From: Bacteroidaceae bacterium
Lineage (GTDB): Bacteria; Bacteroidota; Bacteroidia; Bacteroidales; Bacteroidaceae
Reading direction: 5' to 3'
NCBI GenBank assembly: GCA_024401115.1
Contig: JAKSLP010000023.1
Location: 1-41,478, forward strand
Length of the DNA: 41,478 bases
Of the stretch, positions 6,595 to 13,167 are shown in pieces. Every line of letters starts with the position of its first letter. The first letter of the stretch is position 1. The notes beneath the pieces were generated by a model. The model did not search any database. It was not told the origin of the DNA and was given only the letters and a program-made list of their open reading frames with translations. The translations under genes and the position numbers were made by a program.

Positions 6595-7398
6595 TCAAAA
6601 AGCCTTGAATGTCAACCGGAAATTCAGCACGGGATAAGCGCTGATGCTGCTGATGAAATCCAGAATATTGTCCGCATCCTGGCTGATACCCATCTTTTCC
6701 AGACGCTCGCCGTTGCAGTACACTTTGGGGCTATGCCAGAACAGCGAACCCAGTTCGGCCATGAATCCCCATCGCTTGTTCTTGGGAACCGAACGGCCGA
6801 TGCCGATGCCCAGATAAGGTTTCCACTTGTGGGCATTGATGGTGGCGTCCAGGAATCCGTTCTGGTCGGGAACCAGCAAATAATCGCCCACAGCTACACC
6901 CATCTTGTCGTAATCCATCGAGGTCATCTGGTTGAACTGCTCAATGTTGTTGTTGGCTTGGACAATGTTATCCACATGGGCTTTGCTCTCTGCCACATCC
7001 ACCCTCAGCACCTTTTTGCTGCCGAAATAAATACCGGTGGTGAAATGGAAACTGCTTCTCTTGAACGGGAAAACATCCACCAGCACCTTCACGTTGGTCA
7101 GGTTCACTTTGGTATCCACTTCAAATTCATGAGGTATGCCTATCTCGCCAAACAGCCGCTTGATGGCCGTAGGATAGTTGCCTATCACATCCACATCGTT
7201 TGCCGAGCTTCCCGTCAGTGTGGCGAAACCCGCCCTCAGCTGCAGATGGTCGTTGGCTGGCATGGCCACATCCAAACCAAAACCCGGTGTACCCAGGTTC
7301 AAACCCACGCTCAGGTGATTGAAGAAATTCTTGTCACTCTGGGCAAATGAGGTGATGCTGATAAGACAGGCAAACAGTATGGTGAGTGTTCTTTTCAT
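6595..7398 (-). CDS. Predicted outer-membrane beta-barrel protein
   Basis: A 267-residue secreted protein. MKRTLTILFACLISITSFAQ is a clear Sec signal peptide with cleavage after the Ala-Gln region. The mature part has alternating hydrophobic strands (LSVGLNLGTPGFGLDV, LQLRAGFATLTG, FHFTTGIYFGSKK, WKPYLGIGIGRSV, WGFMAELGSLFWH) and ends in Phe (NFRLTFKAF), as expected for an 8- to 12-strand barrel inserted by BamA. It begins 26 nt after folD on the same strand and no separate promoter box was seen, so it is probably co-transcribed with folD. Ligand or role unknown. Confidence 0.8.
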   Translation of the reverse strand: MKRTLTILFACLISITSFAQSDKNFFNHLSVGLNLGTPGFGLDVAMPANDHLQLRAGFATLTGSSANDVDVIGNYPTAIKRLFGEIGIPHEFEVDTKVNLTNVKVLVDVFPFKRSSFHFTTGIYFGSKKVLRVDVAESKAHVDNIVQANNNIEQFNQMTSMDYDKMGVAVGDYLLVPDQNGFLDATINAHKWKPYLGIGIGRSVPKNKRWGFMAELGSLFWHSPKVYCNGERLEKMGISQDADNILDFISSISAYPVLNFRLTFKAF

Positions 7399-7424
7399 GC
7401 CAGTGGGCTTGATTTAGACAGACC

Positions 7425-8306
7425 TTATTTATAGATGGCTTTCTTACCGGCCAACAGGGTATTCTTCATCAGGGAGCAGATGGTCATAGGGCCAACACCA
7501 CCCGGAACCGGAGTGATGTAGCTGCACAATGGAGCCACCTCATCGAACTTCACGTCACCATTCAGGCGGAAACCGCTCTTCTTGGTAGCATCGGGTACAC
7601 GGGTAGTACCCACATCGATGATGACCGCACCCGGCTTCACCATATCGGCAGTTACAAAGTTTGGCTGACCCAAAGCCGCAATGATGATATCCGCCTGGCG
7701 GCACTCCTCCTTAATATTGGCAGTATGGCTGTGGCAAACGGTTACGGTGCAGTCGCCCGGATAAGCCTTCTGCATCATCAGGTTGGCCATAGGCTTACCC
7801 ACAATGTTACTGCGACCTAAAACCACACATTTTTTTCCGCGGGTTTCAATATTATAGCGTGCCAGCAAATCCAGGATGCCGTTAGGAGTGGCACTGATGT
7901 AGCAAGGCAAGCCGATGTTCATGCGACCCACATTGATAGGGTGGAAACCATCCACATCCTTGCGGTAGTCGATAGCTTCGGTTACCTTCTGCTCGCTGAT
8001 GTGCTTAGGCAGAGGCAGCTGCACTATGAATCCGTCCACATCGGGATCGTTGTTCAGTTCCTCAATCTTGGCCAGCAGTTCCTCCTCGGTCACATCGCTC
8101 TCAAAGCGGATCAGCGTACTCTTGAAGTTGCATTCCGCACAAGCCTTCACCTTGTTGGCCACATAGGTTTCCGAACCACCGTCATGGCCCACCAGAATGG
8201 CTGCCAGATGAGGCTGCTTGCCGCCATTGGCCAGGATCTGTGCCACTTCGGCTGCAATTTCCTGCTTGATGGCCGCTGCTGTGGCCTTACCGTCTATTAG
8301 TTCCAT
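7425..8306 (-). CDS. folD: Methylenetetrahydrofolate dehydrogenase / cyclohydrolase FolD
   Basis: A bifunctional one-carbon enzyme that interconverts 5,10-methylene-, methenyl- and 10-formyl-tetrahydrofolate with NADP. At 293 residues it has the normal length. The N-terminal catalytic part has YVANKVKAC with the catalytic Tyr and Lys, and [10 protein letters not shown]. The C-terminal nucleotide-binding domain has [12 protein letters not shown], and [10 protein letters not shown] closes the active site. It is cytoplasmic. A long palindromic repeat (8322-8405) separates it from the ffh stop. No TAnnTTTG box was found upstream, so read-through from ffh is likely. Confidence 0.97.
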   Translation of the reverse strand: MELIDGKATAAAIKQEIAAEVAQILANGGKQPHLAAILVGHDGGSETYVANKVKACAECNFKSTLIRFESDVTEEELLAKIEELNNDPDVDGFIVQLPLPKHISEQKVTEAIDYRKDVDGFHPINVGRMNIGLPCYISATPNGILDLLARYNIETRGKKCVVLGRSNIVGKPMANLMMQKAYPGDCTVTVCHSHTANIKEECRQADIIIAALGQPNFVTADMVKPGAVIIDVGTTRVPDATKKSGFRLNGDVKFDEVAPLCSYITPVPGGVGPMTICSLMKNTLLAGKKAIYK

Positions 8307-8321
8307 AATGTTATTATTTTA

Positions 8322-8405
8322 TGTCATTCTGAGCATAGCGAAGAATCTTACCTCGCGAGTAAGCCATTCGGTTTAGAAAGATCCTTCGCTACGCTCAGGA
8401 TGACA
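8322..8405. repeat. Long palindromic repeat, copy 2
   Basis: An 84-nt imperfect palindrome: the left arm starts TGTCATTCTGAGCATAGCGA, the right arm ends TTCGCTACGCTCAGGATGAC, and the centre is GCGAGTAAGCCATTCGGTTT. It lies between folD and ffh and could form a strong hairpin in the transcript. Related to 3534-3627 and 11611-11694. Confidence 0.9.
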
Positions 8406-8431
8406 AGAGGGGATATTAATTGTCAATTAAA

Positions 8432-9817
8432 TCACATTCCAGGAATCTTGGGCATACCTGGCATTCCCGGCATATTCTTCATCTTAGCCATCTGGCCCAT
8501 CATGTTCTTCATGCCGGCACCGGAAACCATCTTCATCATCTTACGGGTCTGGTCGAACTGCTTGATCAGGCGGTTCACCTCATCAATGTTGGTACCTGAA
8601 CCCTTGGCAATACGGCGGCGGCGTGTCTGCTGCTTCTGCAGCAATTCAGGATGTTCGCGCTCCTTTGGAGTCATAGACAGGATGATGGCCTCTACACCCT
8701 TGAAAGCGTTATCGTCAATATCCACATCCTTGATAGCCTTACCTACACCCGGAATCATGGCAGCCAAGTCCTTCAGGTTACCCATCTTCTTGATCTGCTG
8801 AATCTGGCTATAGAAATCGTTGAAGTCGAACTTATTCTTGGCAATTTTCTTCTGCAGTTCCTCGGCAGCCTTCTCGTCAAACTGCTCCTGGGCACGCTCT
8901 ACCAGAGAGACGATATCACCCATACCCAGGATACGGTCGGCCATACGCTCAGGGTGGAACACATCCAGTGCCTCCATCTTCTCACCGGTACCCACAAACT
9001 TGATAGGCTTGTTCACCACGGTACGGATAGACAAGGCAGCACCACCGCGGGTATCACCGTCCAACTTGGTCAGAACCACACCATCGTAATCCAGACGCTC
9101 GTTGAACTCCTTGGCGGTATTCACAGCATCCTGACCGGTCATGGCATCTACAACGAACAAGGTCTCATCCGGCTGGGTTGCCTCCTTGATGGCTGCAATC
9201 TCACGCATCAGTTCCTCGTCCACAGCCAGACGACCGGCGGTATCCACAATCACGGTATCGTAAGCCTTGGCGCGAGCCTCCTGAATACCCTCCTGGGCAA
9301 TCTTTACAGGATCCTTGCACTCCAGGTTCATGTAGATAGGTACCTCAATCTGCTCGGCCAGTACGCGAAGCTGCTCAACGGCAGCAGGACGGTAAACGTC
9401 ACAAGCCACCAGCAGAGGCTTGCGGTTCTTCTTGCTCTTCAGCAGCAGGGCCAGCTTACCGCTCAGGGTGGTCTTACCGGCACCGTTCAAACCTGCCATC
9501 AGGATAACCGATGGATGACCTGCCTGTCCTTTCAGCTTCAGCTCTACGGCCTCACCGCCCATCAGTTCTGCCAGTTCATCGTGAACAATCTTCACCAGCA
9601 ACTGACTTGGCTTAACGGCTGTCAATACGTTCTGTCCCAGCGCCTTTTTCTTTACGGTATCGGTAAAGGTTTTGGCTACTTTATAGTTAACATCGGCATC
9701 CAGAAGGGCCTTGCGGACATCCTTCAGGGTTTCTGCCACGTTGATTTCTGTAATCTTACCTTCGCCCTTCAAAATCTTGAACGAGCGTTCCAGTCTTTCA
9801 CTTAAATTGTCAAACAT
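8432..9817 (-). CDS. ffh: Signal recognition particle GTPase Ffh (SRP54)
   Basis: Targets nascent membrane and secretory proteins to FtsY/SecYEG together with 4.5S RNA. The NG domain shows the P-loop GLNGAGKTT, ACDVYRPAA, VDTAGR and TKLDGDTRGG; the C-terminal M domain ends in a long Met/Gly/Pro tail (KNMPGMPGMPKIPGM) after RRRRIAKGSGT, which binds SRP RNA. The start is placed at 9817 (MFDNLSERLERSF), the usual Ffh N-terminus; an upstream in-frame start at 9868 would add 17 unrelated residues and lies above the likely promoter box at 9844-9851. It gives 461 residues, normal for the family. No 4.5S RNA gene was recognised in the window. Confidence 0.97.
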   Translation of the reverse strand: MFDNLSERLERSFKILKGEGKITEINVAETLKDVRKALLDADVNYKVAKTFTDTVKKKALGQNVLTAVKPSQLLVKIVHDELAELMGGEAVELKLKGQAGHPSVILMAGLNGAGKTTLSGKLALLLKSKKNRKPLLVACDVYRPAAVEQLRVLAEQIEVPIYMNLECKDPVKIAQEGIQEARAKAYDTVIVDTAGRLAVDEELMREIAAIKEATQPDETLFVVDAMTGQDAVNTAKEFNERLDYDGVVLTKLDGDTRGGAALSIRTVVNKPIKFVGTGEKMEALDVFHPERMADRILGMGDIVSLVERAQEQFDEKAAEELQKKIAKNKFDFNDFYSQIQQIKKMGNLKDLAAMIPGVGKAIKDVDIDDNAFKGVEAIILSMTPKEREHPELLQKQQTRRRRIAKGSGTNIDEVNRLIKQFDQTRKMMKMVSGAGMKNMMGQMAKMKNMPGMPGMPKIPGM

Positions 9818-9843
9818 GTCGTATGATTTTCTGAATTTGGGTG

Positions 9844-9851
9844 CGAAGGTA
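9844..9851 (-). promoter_or_regulatory. -7 promoter box of ffh
   Basis: TACCTTCG on the minus strand, one mismatch from TAnnTTTG, 26 nt before the ATG at 9817. Confidence 0.45.
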
Positions 9852-9956
9852 CAAAAAAATAGCGACATACGACTTATTATATTCTATTTAATAGGTGGTT
9901 TTTCTAATATTGTTCGAATAATCCACTCGGTAGACTTAATTTTTGTCCTAAAAGTC

Positions 9957-9986
9957 TTTGCCTTATATGATTTATTCGTATCTTTG
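9957..9986 (+). promoter_or_regulatory. Promoter of the FadL-type porin gene
   Basis: TTTG at 9957-9960, an 18-nt spacer and TATCTTTG at 9979-9986, ending 29 nt before the ATG at 10016. Confidence 0.75.
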
Positions 9987-10015
9987 CCGACGTTTAAAAC
10001 AAATAACAAGGAAAA

Positions 10016-11587
10016 ATGAACAAAAGATTACTGATGAGCGCTGCCGTACTGGCAGTTTGCGGACATGCTTTTGCAGGCGGTCTTCTGACCAATACCAATC
10101 TGAATGCAGCCACACTGCGTATGTTGAGTCAGCAGGGTGTTATTGATATTACCGGTTTGTACTACAATCCTGCCGGTGGTGCTTTCCTGAACAACGGCTG
10201 GCACCTGTCGCTGAATGTGCAGAACGCTAAGCAGAGTCGTGATATCACCACCACTTTCCCTCTGTTCGCCCTGAACCAGGGAAATTCAAATCCTACCCAT
10301 AAGTTTGGCGGTAAGGCTGATGCTCCTGTCATCCCTTCATTCCAGTTGTCATACAATCAGGACAAGTGGAGTGTAAGCGCTGTATTCGGTATCACCGGTG
10401 GTGGCGGTAAGTGTGAGTTTGACAGAGGATTAGGCTCGTTCGAGGCATTGTATGCAGGTCAGCTGTATCAGATGATTCCTGGTGTGGTAAACAGCACCGT
10501 TGCTGGAATGGTAAACGCACAGGTTGGTCAGGCTCTTCCTGGTCAGTTGGCTGCCGGTTTCCAGCAGGCAGGTATTCCTGAGCCATACGCAACCATGCTG
10601 GCTGGTACTGCCACTTACAATACCGATGTGAAGAGCCAGATGACCGGTTACAACCTGGATGCCTACATGAAGGGTCGTCAGTACTACTTCGGCTTGCAGT
10701 TGGGTGGTACCTATAAGTTTAACGATAAGTTGGCCGGTTTTGTAGGTGCCCGTATCGTATATGCTACCTGCAACTATAACGGTTATGTACAGGATGTAAA
10801 GGCTGATTATGCCTACAACTATACTGCTACCTATAATGTACCAGCCAACGAGCAGTTGGGTTTCCCAGGCACCAGTGGTGTAGCTGCAACAGGTGACGGC
10901 ACCGGTTCTCAGGACCTGAGCGCCAACGGTTTGGCACTGAATGCCGACCAGACAGGTTGGGGTATCACTCCAATGATCGGTTTGGATTACAAGCCAAACG
11001 AGCACTGGAACTTTGCAGCCAAGTACGAGATGAAGACCCGTATGCGCCTGAAGAACAAGACCGAGATGAACGATTATGCCAAGGCACAGGCCGAGACCAA
11101 CGAGACACTGGGACAGTTTGCCGATGGCAAGAAGATTGCTGAGGATATTCCTGCTATCTTTACCATTGGTGCTCAGTACAGCCCAGTATCGGCTGTCCGT
11201 CTGAATGCCGGTTACAATAAGTATTGGGACAAGCAGGCAACCAAGTACGGCAAGAAGAACGAGCTGATTGACAAGGGTGCATGGGAGGTTACCGTTGGTG
11301 CTGAGGTAGATGTTTGCAAGTGGCTGACCCTGAGTGCTTCATGGCAGAACACCAACTACGGTTTGACTGATGCTTACATGAATGACTTGTCATTCAACCT
11401 GTCCAGCAATTCTATTGGTGCCGGTTTCCGTATCCATGCCACCGAGCGTTGCGACATCGACTTCGGTTACATGCAGACCTTCTATAAGGATAAGACCGTT
11501 ACAGTTCCTACAGCAGCTGGTAATAAGACCGATCTGTACGAAAGAACGAACCGTGTATTGGGTGTCGGAGTGAATCTGGCATTCTAA
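10016..11587 (+). CDS. OmpP1/FadL-family outer-membrane transporter
   Basis: A 523-residue outer-membrane porin of the FadL/OmpP1/TodX family, which takes up long-chain fatty acids or other hydrophobic compounds. The signal peptide MNKRLLMSAAVLAVCGHAFA is followed by the family's N-terminal plug (GGLLTNTNLNAATLRM and LYYNPAG, the last being the conserved FadL motif). The rest is a beta-barrel with aromatic girdles and many Tyr/Asn-rich turns, ending in Phe after VLGVGVNLAF. Two inserts, of about residues 150-205 and 265-315, extend it beyond the usual 420-470 residues and are probably extracellular loops. It has its own promoter and no partner gene, and no clear T-tailed terminator; palindromic repeat copy 3 follows. 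Confidence 0.9.
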   Translation: MNKRLLMSAAVLAVCGHAFAGGLLTNTNLNAATLRMLSQQGVIDITGLYYNPAGGAFLNNGWHLSLNVQNAKQSRDITTTFPLFALNQGNSNPTHKFGGKADAPVIPSFQLSYNQDKWSVSAVFGITGGGGKCEFDRGLGSFEALYAGQLYQMIPGVVNSTVAGMVNAQVGQALPGQLAAGFQQAGIPEPYATMLAGTATYNTDVKSQMTGYNLDAYMKGRQYYFGLQLGGTYKFNDKLAGFVGARIVYATCNYNGYVQDVKADYAYNYTATYNVPANEQLGFPGTSGVAATGDGTGSQDLSANGLALNADQTGWGITPMIGLDYKPNEHWNFAAKYEMKTRMRLKNKTEMNDYAKAQAETNETLGQFADGKKIAEDIPAIFTIGAQYSPVSAVRLNAGYNKYWDKQATKYGKKNELIDKGAWEVTVGAEVDVCKWLTLSASWQNTNYGLTDAYMNDLSFNLSSNSIGAGFRIHATERCDIDFGYMQTFYKDKTVTVPTAAGNKTDLYERTNRVLGVGVNLAF

Positions 11588-11610
11588 AAATAAAGACCGA
11601 ATATTTTTAA

Positions 11611-11694
11611 TGTCATCCTGAGCGTAGCGAAGGATCTTTCCTGGCTAGTATGCCATCCGGCTTAGAAAGATTCTTCGTTTCACTCAGAATGACA
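11611..11694. repeat. Long palindromic repeat, copy 3
   Basis: An 84-nt palindrome between the FadL-type gene and queF. Its left arm (TGTCATCCTGAGCGTAGCGA...) is the exact reverse complement of the right arm of copy 2 for 30 nt, while its right arm matches the left arm of copy 1 for 24 nt. Confidence 0.9.
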
Positions 11695-11755
11695 TTTTCT
11701 ATTTTTGGGTTTCACTCAGAATGACATTTTCTATTATTTGGGTTTCACTCAGAGT
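11678..11755 (+). repeat. Tandem partial duplications of the palindrome end
   Basis: TTTCACTCAGAATGACATTT begins at 11678 and again at 11710, and a third truncated unit TTTCACTCAGAG begins at 11743; the periods are 32 and 33 nt. The units are joined by TATTTTTGGG-like spacers. They look like slippage copies of the right arm of palindrome copy 3. Confidence 0.85.
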
Positions 11756-11776
11756 ATACAATATTTATTTTTTGCT

Positions 11777-11784
11777 TATCTTTG
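11777..11784 (+). promoter_or_regulatory. -7 promoter box of queF
   Basis: TATCTTTG, ending 21 nt before the ATG at 11806. No TTTG is seen at the -33 distance, where the tandem repeat lies. Confidence 0.55.
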
Positions 11785-11805
11785 CAGCAACAAAAACAAA
11801 ATATC

Positions 11806-12273
11806 ATGAGCGAAGGAAGAGAAAATGAGGGCTTGAAGTCCTTAGGAAAGAAGACAGAGTACAGACAGGATTATGCACCAGAGGTGCTGGAAGCATTCCA
11901 GAACAAACATCCGGAAAACGACTATTGGGTTCGCTTTAACTGCCCGGAATTCACCTCATTGTGCCCGATTACCGGCCAACCGGACTTTGCCGAAATCCGT
12001 ATAAGTTATCTTCCTGACCAGCGCATGGTGGAGAGCAAGAGCCTGAAGTTGTATCTGTTCAGTTTCCGCAACCATGGTGATTTCCATGAGGATTGCGTGA
12101 ACAAGATCATGAAGGACCTGATTAAACTGATGGATCCAAAGTACATCGAGGTAACCGGTATCTTCACTCCACGTGGCGGCATCTCCATCTATCCGTTTGC
12201 CAACTATGGACGTCCCGGAACTAAATATGAGGAGATGGCTAACTACCGTCTGTTCAACCACGATTTAAAGTAA
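11806..12273 (+). CDS. queF: NADPH-dependent 7-cyano-7-deazaguanine reductase QueF (short form)
   Basis: Reduces preQ0 to preQ1, the base later put into tRNA position 34 on the way to queuosine. At 155 residues it is the short, homomeric tunnelling-fold type. It shows [14 protein letters not shown] with the Cys that forms the thioimide with substrate, then the family motif [20 protein letters not shown] for NADPH binding. The start is placed at 11806 (MSEGRENEG): the in-frame start at 11782 lies inside the TATCTTTG box. It is monocistronic, with no queC, queD or queE nearby; queA is 25 kb away in this window. The stop is 4 nt before repeat copy C. Confidence 0.95.
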   Translation: MSEGRENEGLKSLGKKTEYRQDYAPEVLEAFQNKHPENDYWVRFNCPEFTSLCPITGQPDFAEIRISYLPDQRMVESKSLKLYLFSFRNHGDFHEDCVNKIMKDLIKLMDPKYIEVTGIFTPRGGISIYPFANYGRPGTKYEEMANYRLFNHDLK

Positions 12274-12277
12274 GTCG

Positions 12278-12310
12278 GCTGACTGACTGACATACTGACA
12301 TTAAGCCCCC
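12278..12310 (+). repeat. 33-nt TCAG-rich repeat, perfect copy C
   Basis: Identical over 33 nt to 6511-6543 and to the reverse complement of 1922-1954; with copy A the identity extends to the preceding TCG. It lies between the queF stop and its terminator. Confidence 0.95.
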
Positions 12311-12321
12311 ATAGGGAACAG

Positions 12322-12346
12322 AAAAGGAGCCGTTCAGGCTCCTTTT
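12322..12346. terminator. Bidirectional terminator between queF and the small membrane protein gene
   Basis: Perfect 10-bp stem AAAAGGAGCC / GGCTCCTTTT with loop GTTCA, A-run on the left and T-run on the right, so it can stop both convergent genes. The minus-strand stop codon at 12334 lies in its loop. Confidence 0.85.
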
Positions 12347-12735
12347 TCTATTTCATGCGCTATGCGGAAAGTGCTGTAAAGTTCCAGAACCGCTCCCACC
12401 ATCAGTGGCATGAGCCATTCGTTTCGCCAGGTGGTCATGTTCAGGAAGGGAATGTGATACACACCCATGAAAGGTAGCAGCATGAAGAATCCGGTGAAAA
12501 TGAACAGAATATCCGCGCTGACCTGAATCTTACGTAAGCGAAGAAGGGTCAGGTTGTCTCCCTCGTATTGCTGCAACATCTGCATGCAACCGAACCCCAT
12601 GGCACCTGTCAGGAAAATCAGGGAATAGGCATAGGGCGAGAAGAACGGGAAGAACAAACGTCCGATGATGGAAAGCAGCATCAGCGCACCTCCCACATTC
12701 ATAATGCAGATCTGTAAGGTAGTAAGTTGTCTCAT
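12334..12735 (-). CDS. Small integral membrane protein, function unknown
   Basis: A 133-residue protein with about four hydrophobic helices: LQICIMNVGGALMLLSIIG, YAYSLIFLTGAMGFGCM, ILFIFTGFFMLLPFMG and the segment around EWLMPLMVGAVLELYSTF. There is a charged loop after the second helix (RLRKIQVSAD) and a cytoplasmic charged tail. The start overlaps the stop of the DivIC/FtsB-like gene by 4 nt, so the two are coupled and possibly act together at the division site or envelope. I do not recognise a named family. The C-terminal codons run into the shared terminator hairpin. Confidence 0.8.
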   Translation of the reverse strand: MRQLTTLQICIMNVGGALMLLSIIGRLFFPFFSPYAYSLIFLTGAMGFGCMQMLQQYEGDNLTLLRLRKIQVSADILFIFTGFFMLLPFMGVYHIPFLNMTTWRNEWLMPLMVGAVLELYSTFRIAHEIEKGA

Positions 12736-13028
12736 TCCTGAATGATAAAAACGTCCTCGTTGGCTGCCTTCATGAAGTAACGCTCGCGACCCACTGCCTT
12801 GATGGCCTCGATGTCGGTTTCCAGTAGATTCAGTCTCTCGGTATTCTCATGGTACTGCTCCTCGTAAGCCTTGATCTCGTCACGCAACTGGTTCATGGTG
12901 TTCTGGTGGCGGATATGTGCCATCCAACTGTTTTCACCCACAAAACCCAGCAGAAGAACACCCGATACAATCACAATGATGTAACGGTAACGGGAAAAGA
13001 TGCTGAAAAAAGTACCAATGAACTTCAT
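12732..13028 (-). CDS. Septum-formation initiator family protein (DivIC/FtsB-like)
   Basis: A bitopic divisome protein, 98 residues. A short cytoplasmic N-terminus is followed by one membrane helix (YRYIIVIVSGVLLLGFV) and a periplasmic coiled coil (LRDEIKAYEEQYHENTERLNLLETDIEAI). It closes with the family's ending VGRERYFMKAANEDVFII, in which the E-R-Y-x-M-K pattern is typical. FtsB/DivIC proteins bridge FtsL/FtsQ to activate septal peptidoglycan synthesis. The start is 13028 (MKFIGTFF): the longer in-frame TTG start at 13049 falls inside the promoter box at 13047-13054. It overlaps the next gene by 4 nt. Confidence 0.88.
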   Translation of the reverse strand: MKFIGTFFSIFSRYRYIIVIVSGVLLLGFVGENSWMAHIRHQNTMNQLRDEIKAYEEQYHENTERLNLLETDIEAIKAVGRERYFMKAANEDVFIIQE

Positions 13029-13046
13029 GCTCGCTATATTTGGATA

Positions 13047-13054
13047 CAAAAGTA
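13047..13054 (-). promoter_or_regulatory. -7 promoter box of the DivIC/FtsB-like gene
   Basis: TACTTTTG on the minus strand matches TAnnTTTG and ends 18 nt before the ATG at 13028. It decides the start of that gene. Confidence 0.6.
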
Positions 13055-13117
13055 CGTCTTTTCCGGAAATAATAGCACATCCTTTGGAATTAAAAAATAT
13101 TAATACACGATTTATAT

Positions 13118-13148
13118 TTTGTACAAACCCTCTTTTGAACTATCTTTG
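13118..13148 (+). promoter_or_regulatory. Promoter of dnaX
   Basis: TTTG at 13118-13121, a 19-nt spacer and TATCTTTG at 13141-13148; the ATG at 13168 is 19 nt further on. Confidence 0.8.
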
Positions 13149-13167
13149 TGAATCAATATTTAATCAG

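Noticed and set aside
6586..7350. Plus-strand open frame antisense to the outer-membrane protein gene
   Set aside because: The minus-strand frame has a signal peptide and barrel pattern; the plus frame has neither and starts inside the terminator tail.
8651..9805. Long plus-strand open frame antisense to ffh
   Set aside because: Composition (Leu/His/Gln-rich) is typical of antisense frames; ffh is unambiguous.
11588..11805. preQ1 riboswitch ahead of queF
   Set aside because: The leader after the promoter box is only about 20 nt, and the rest is palindrome and tandem repeat; no preQ1 aptamer pattern.
1922..12310. TCAG repeats as a CRISPR array
   Set aside because: The copies are kilobases apart, in both orientations, without regular spacers or cas genes.
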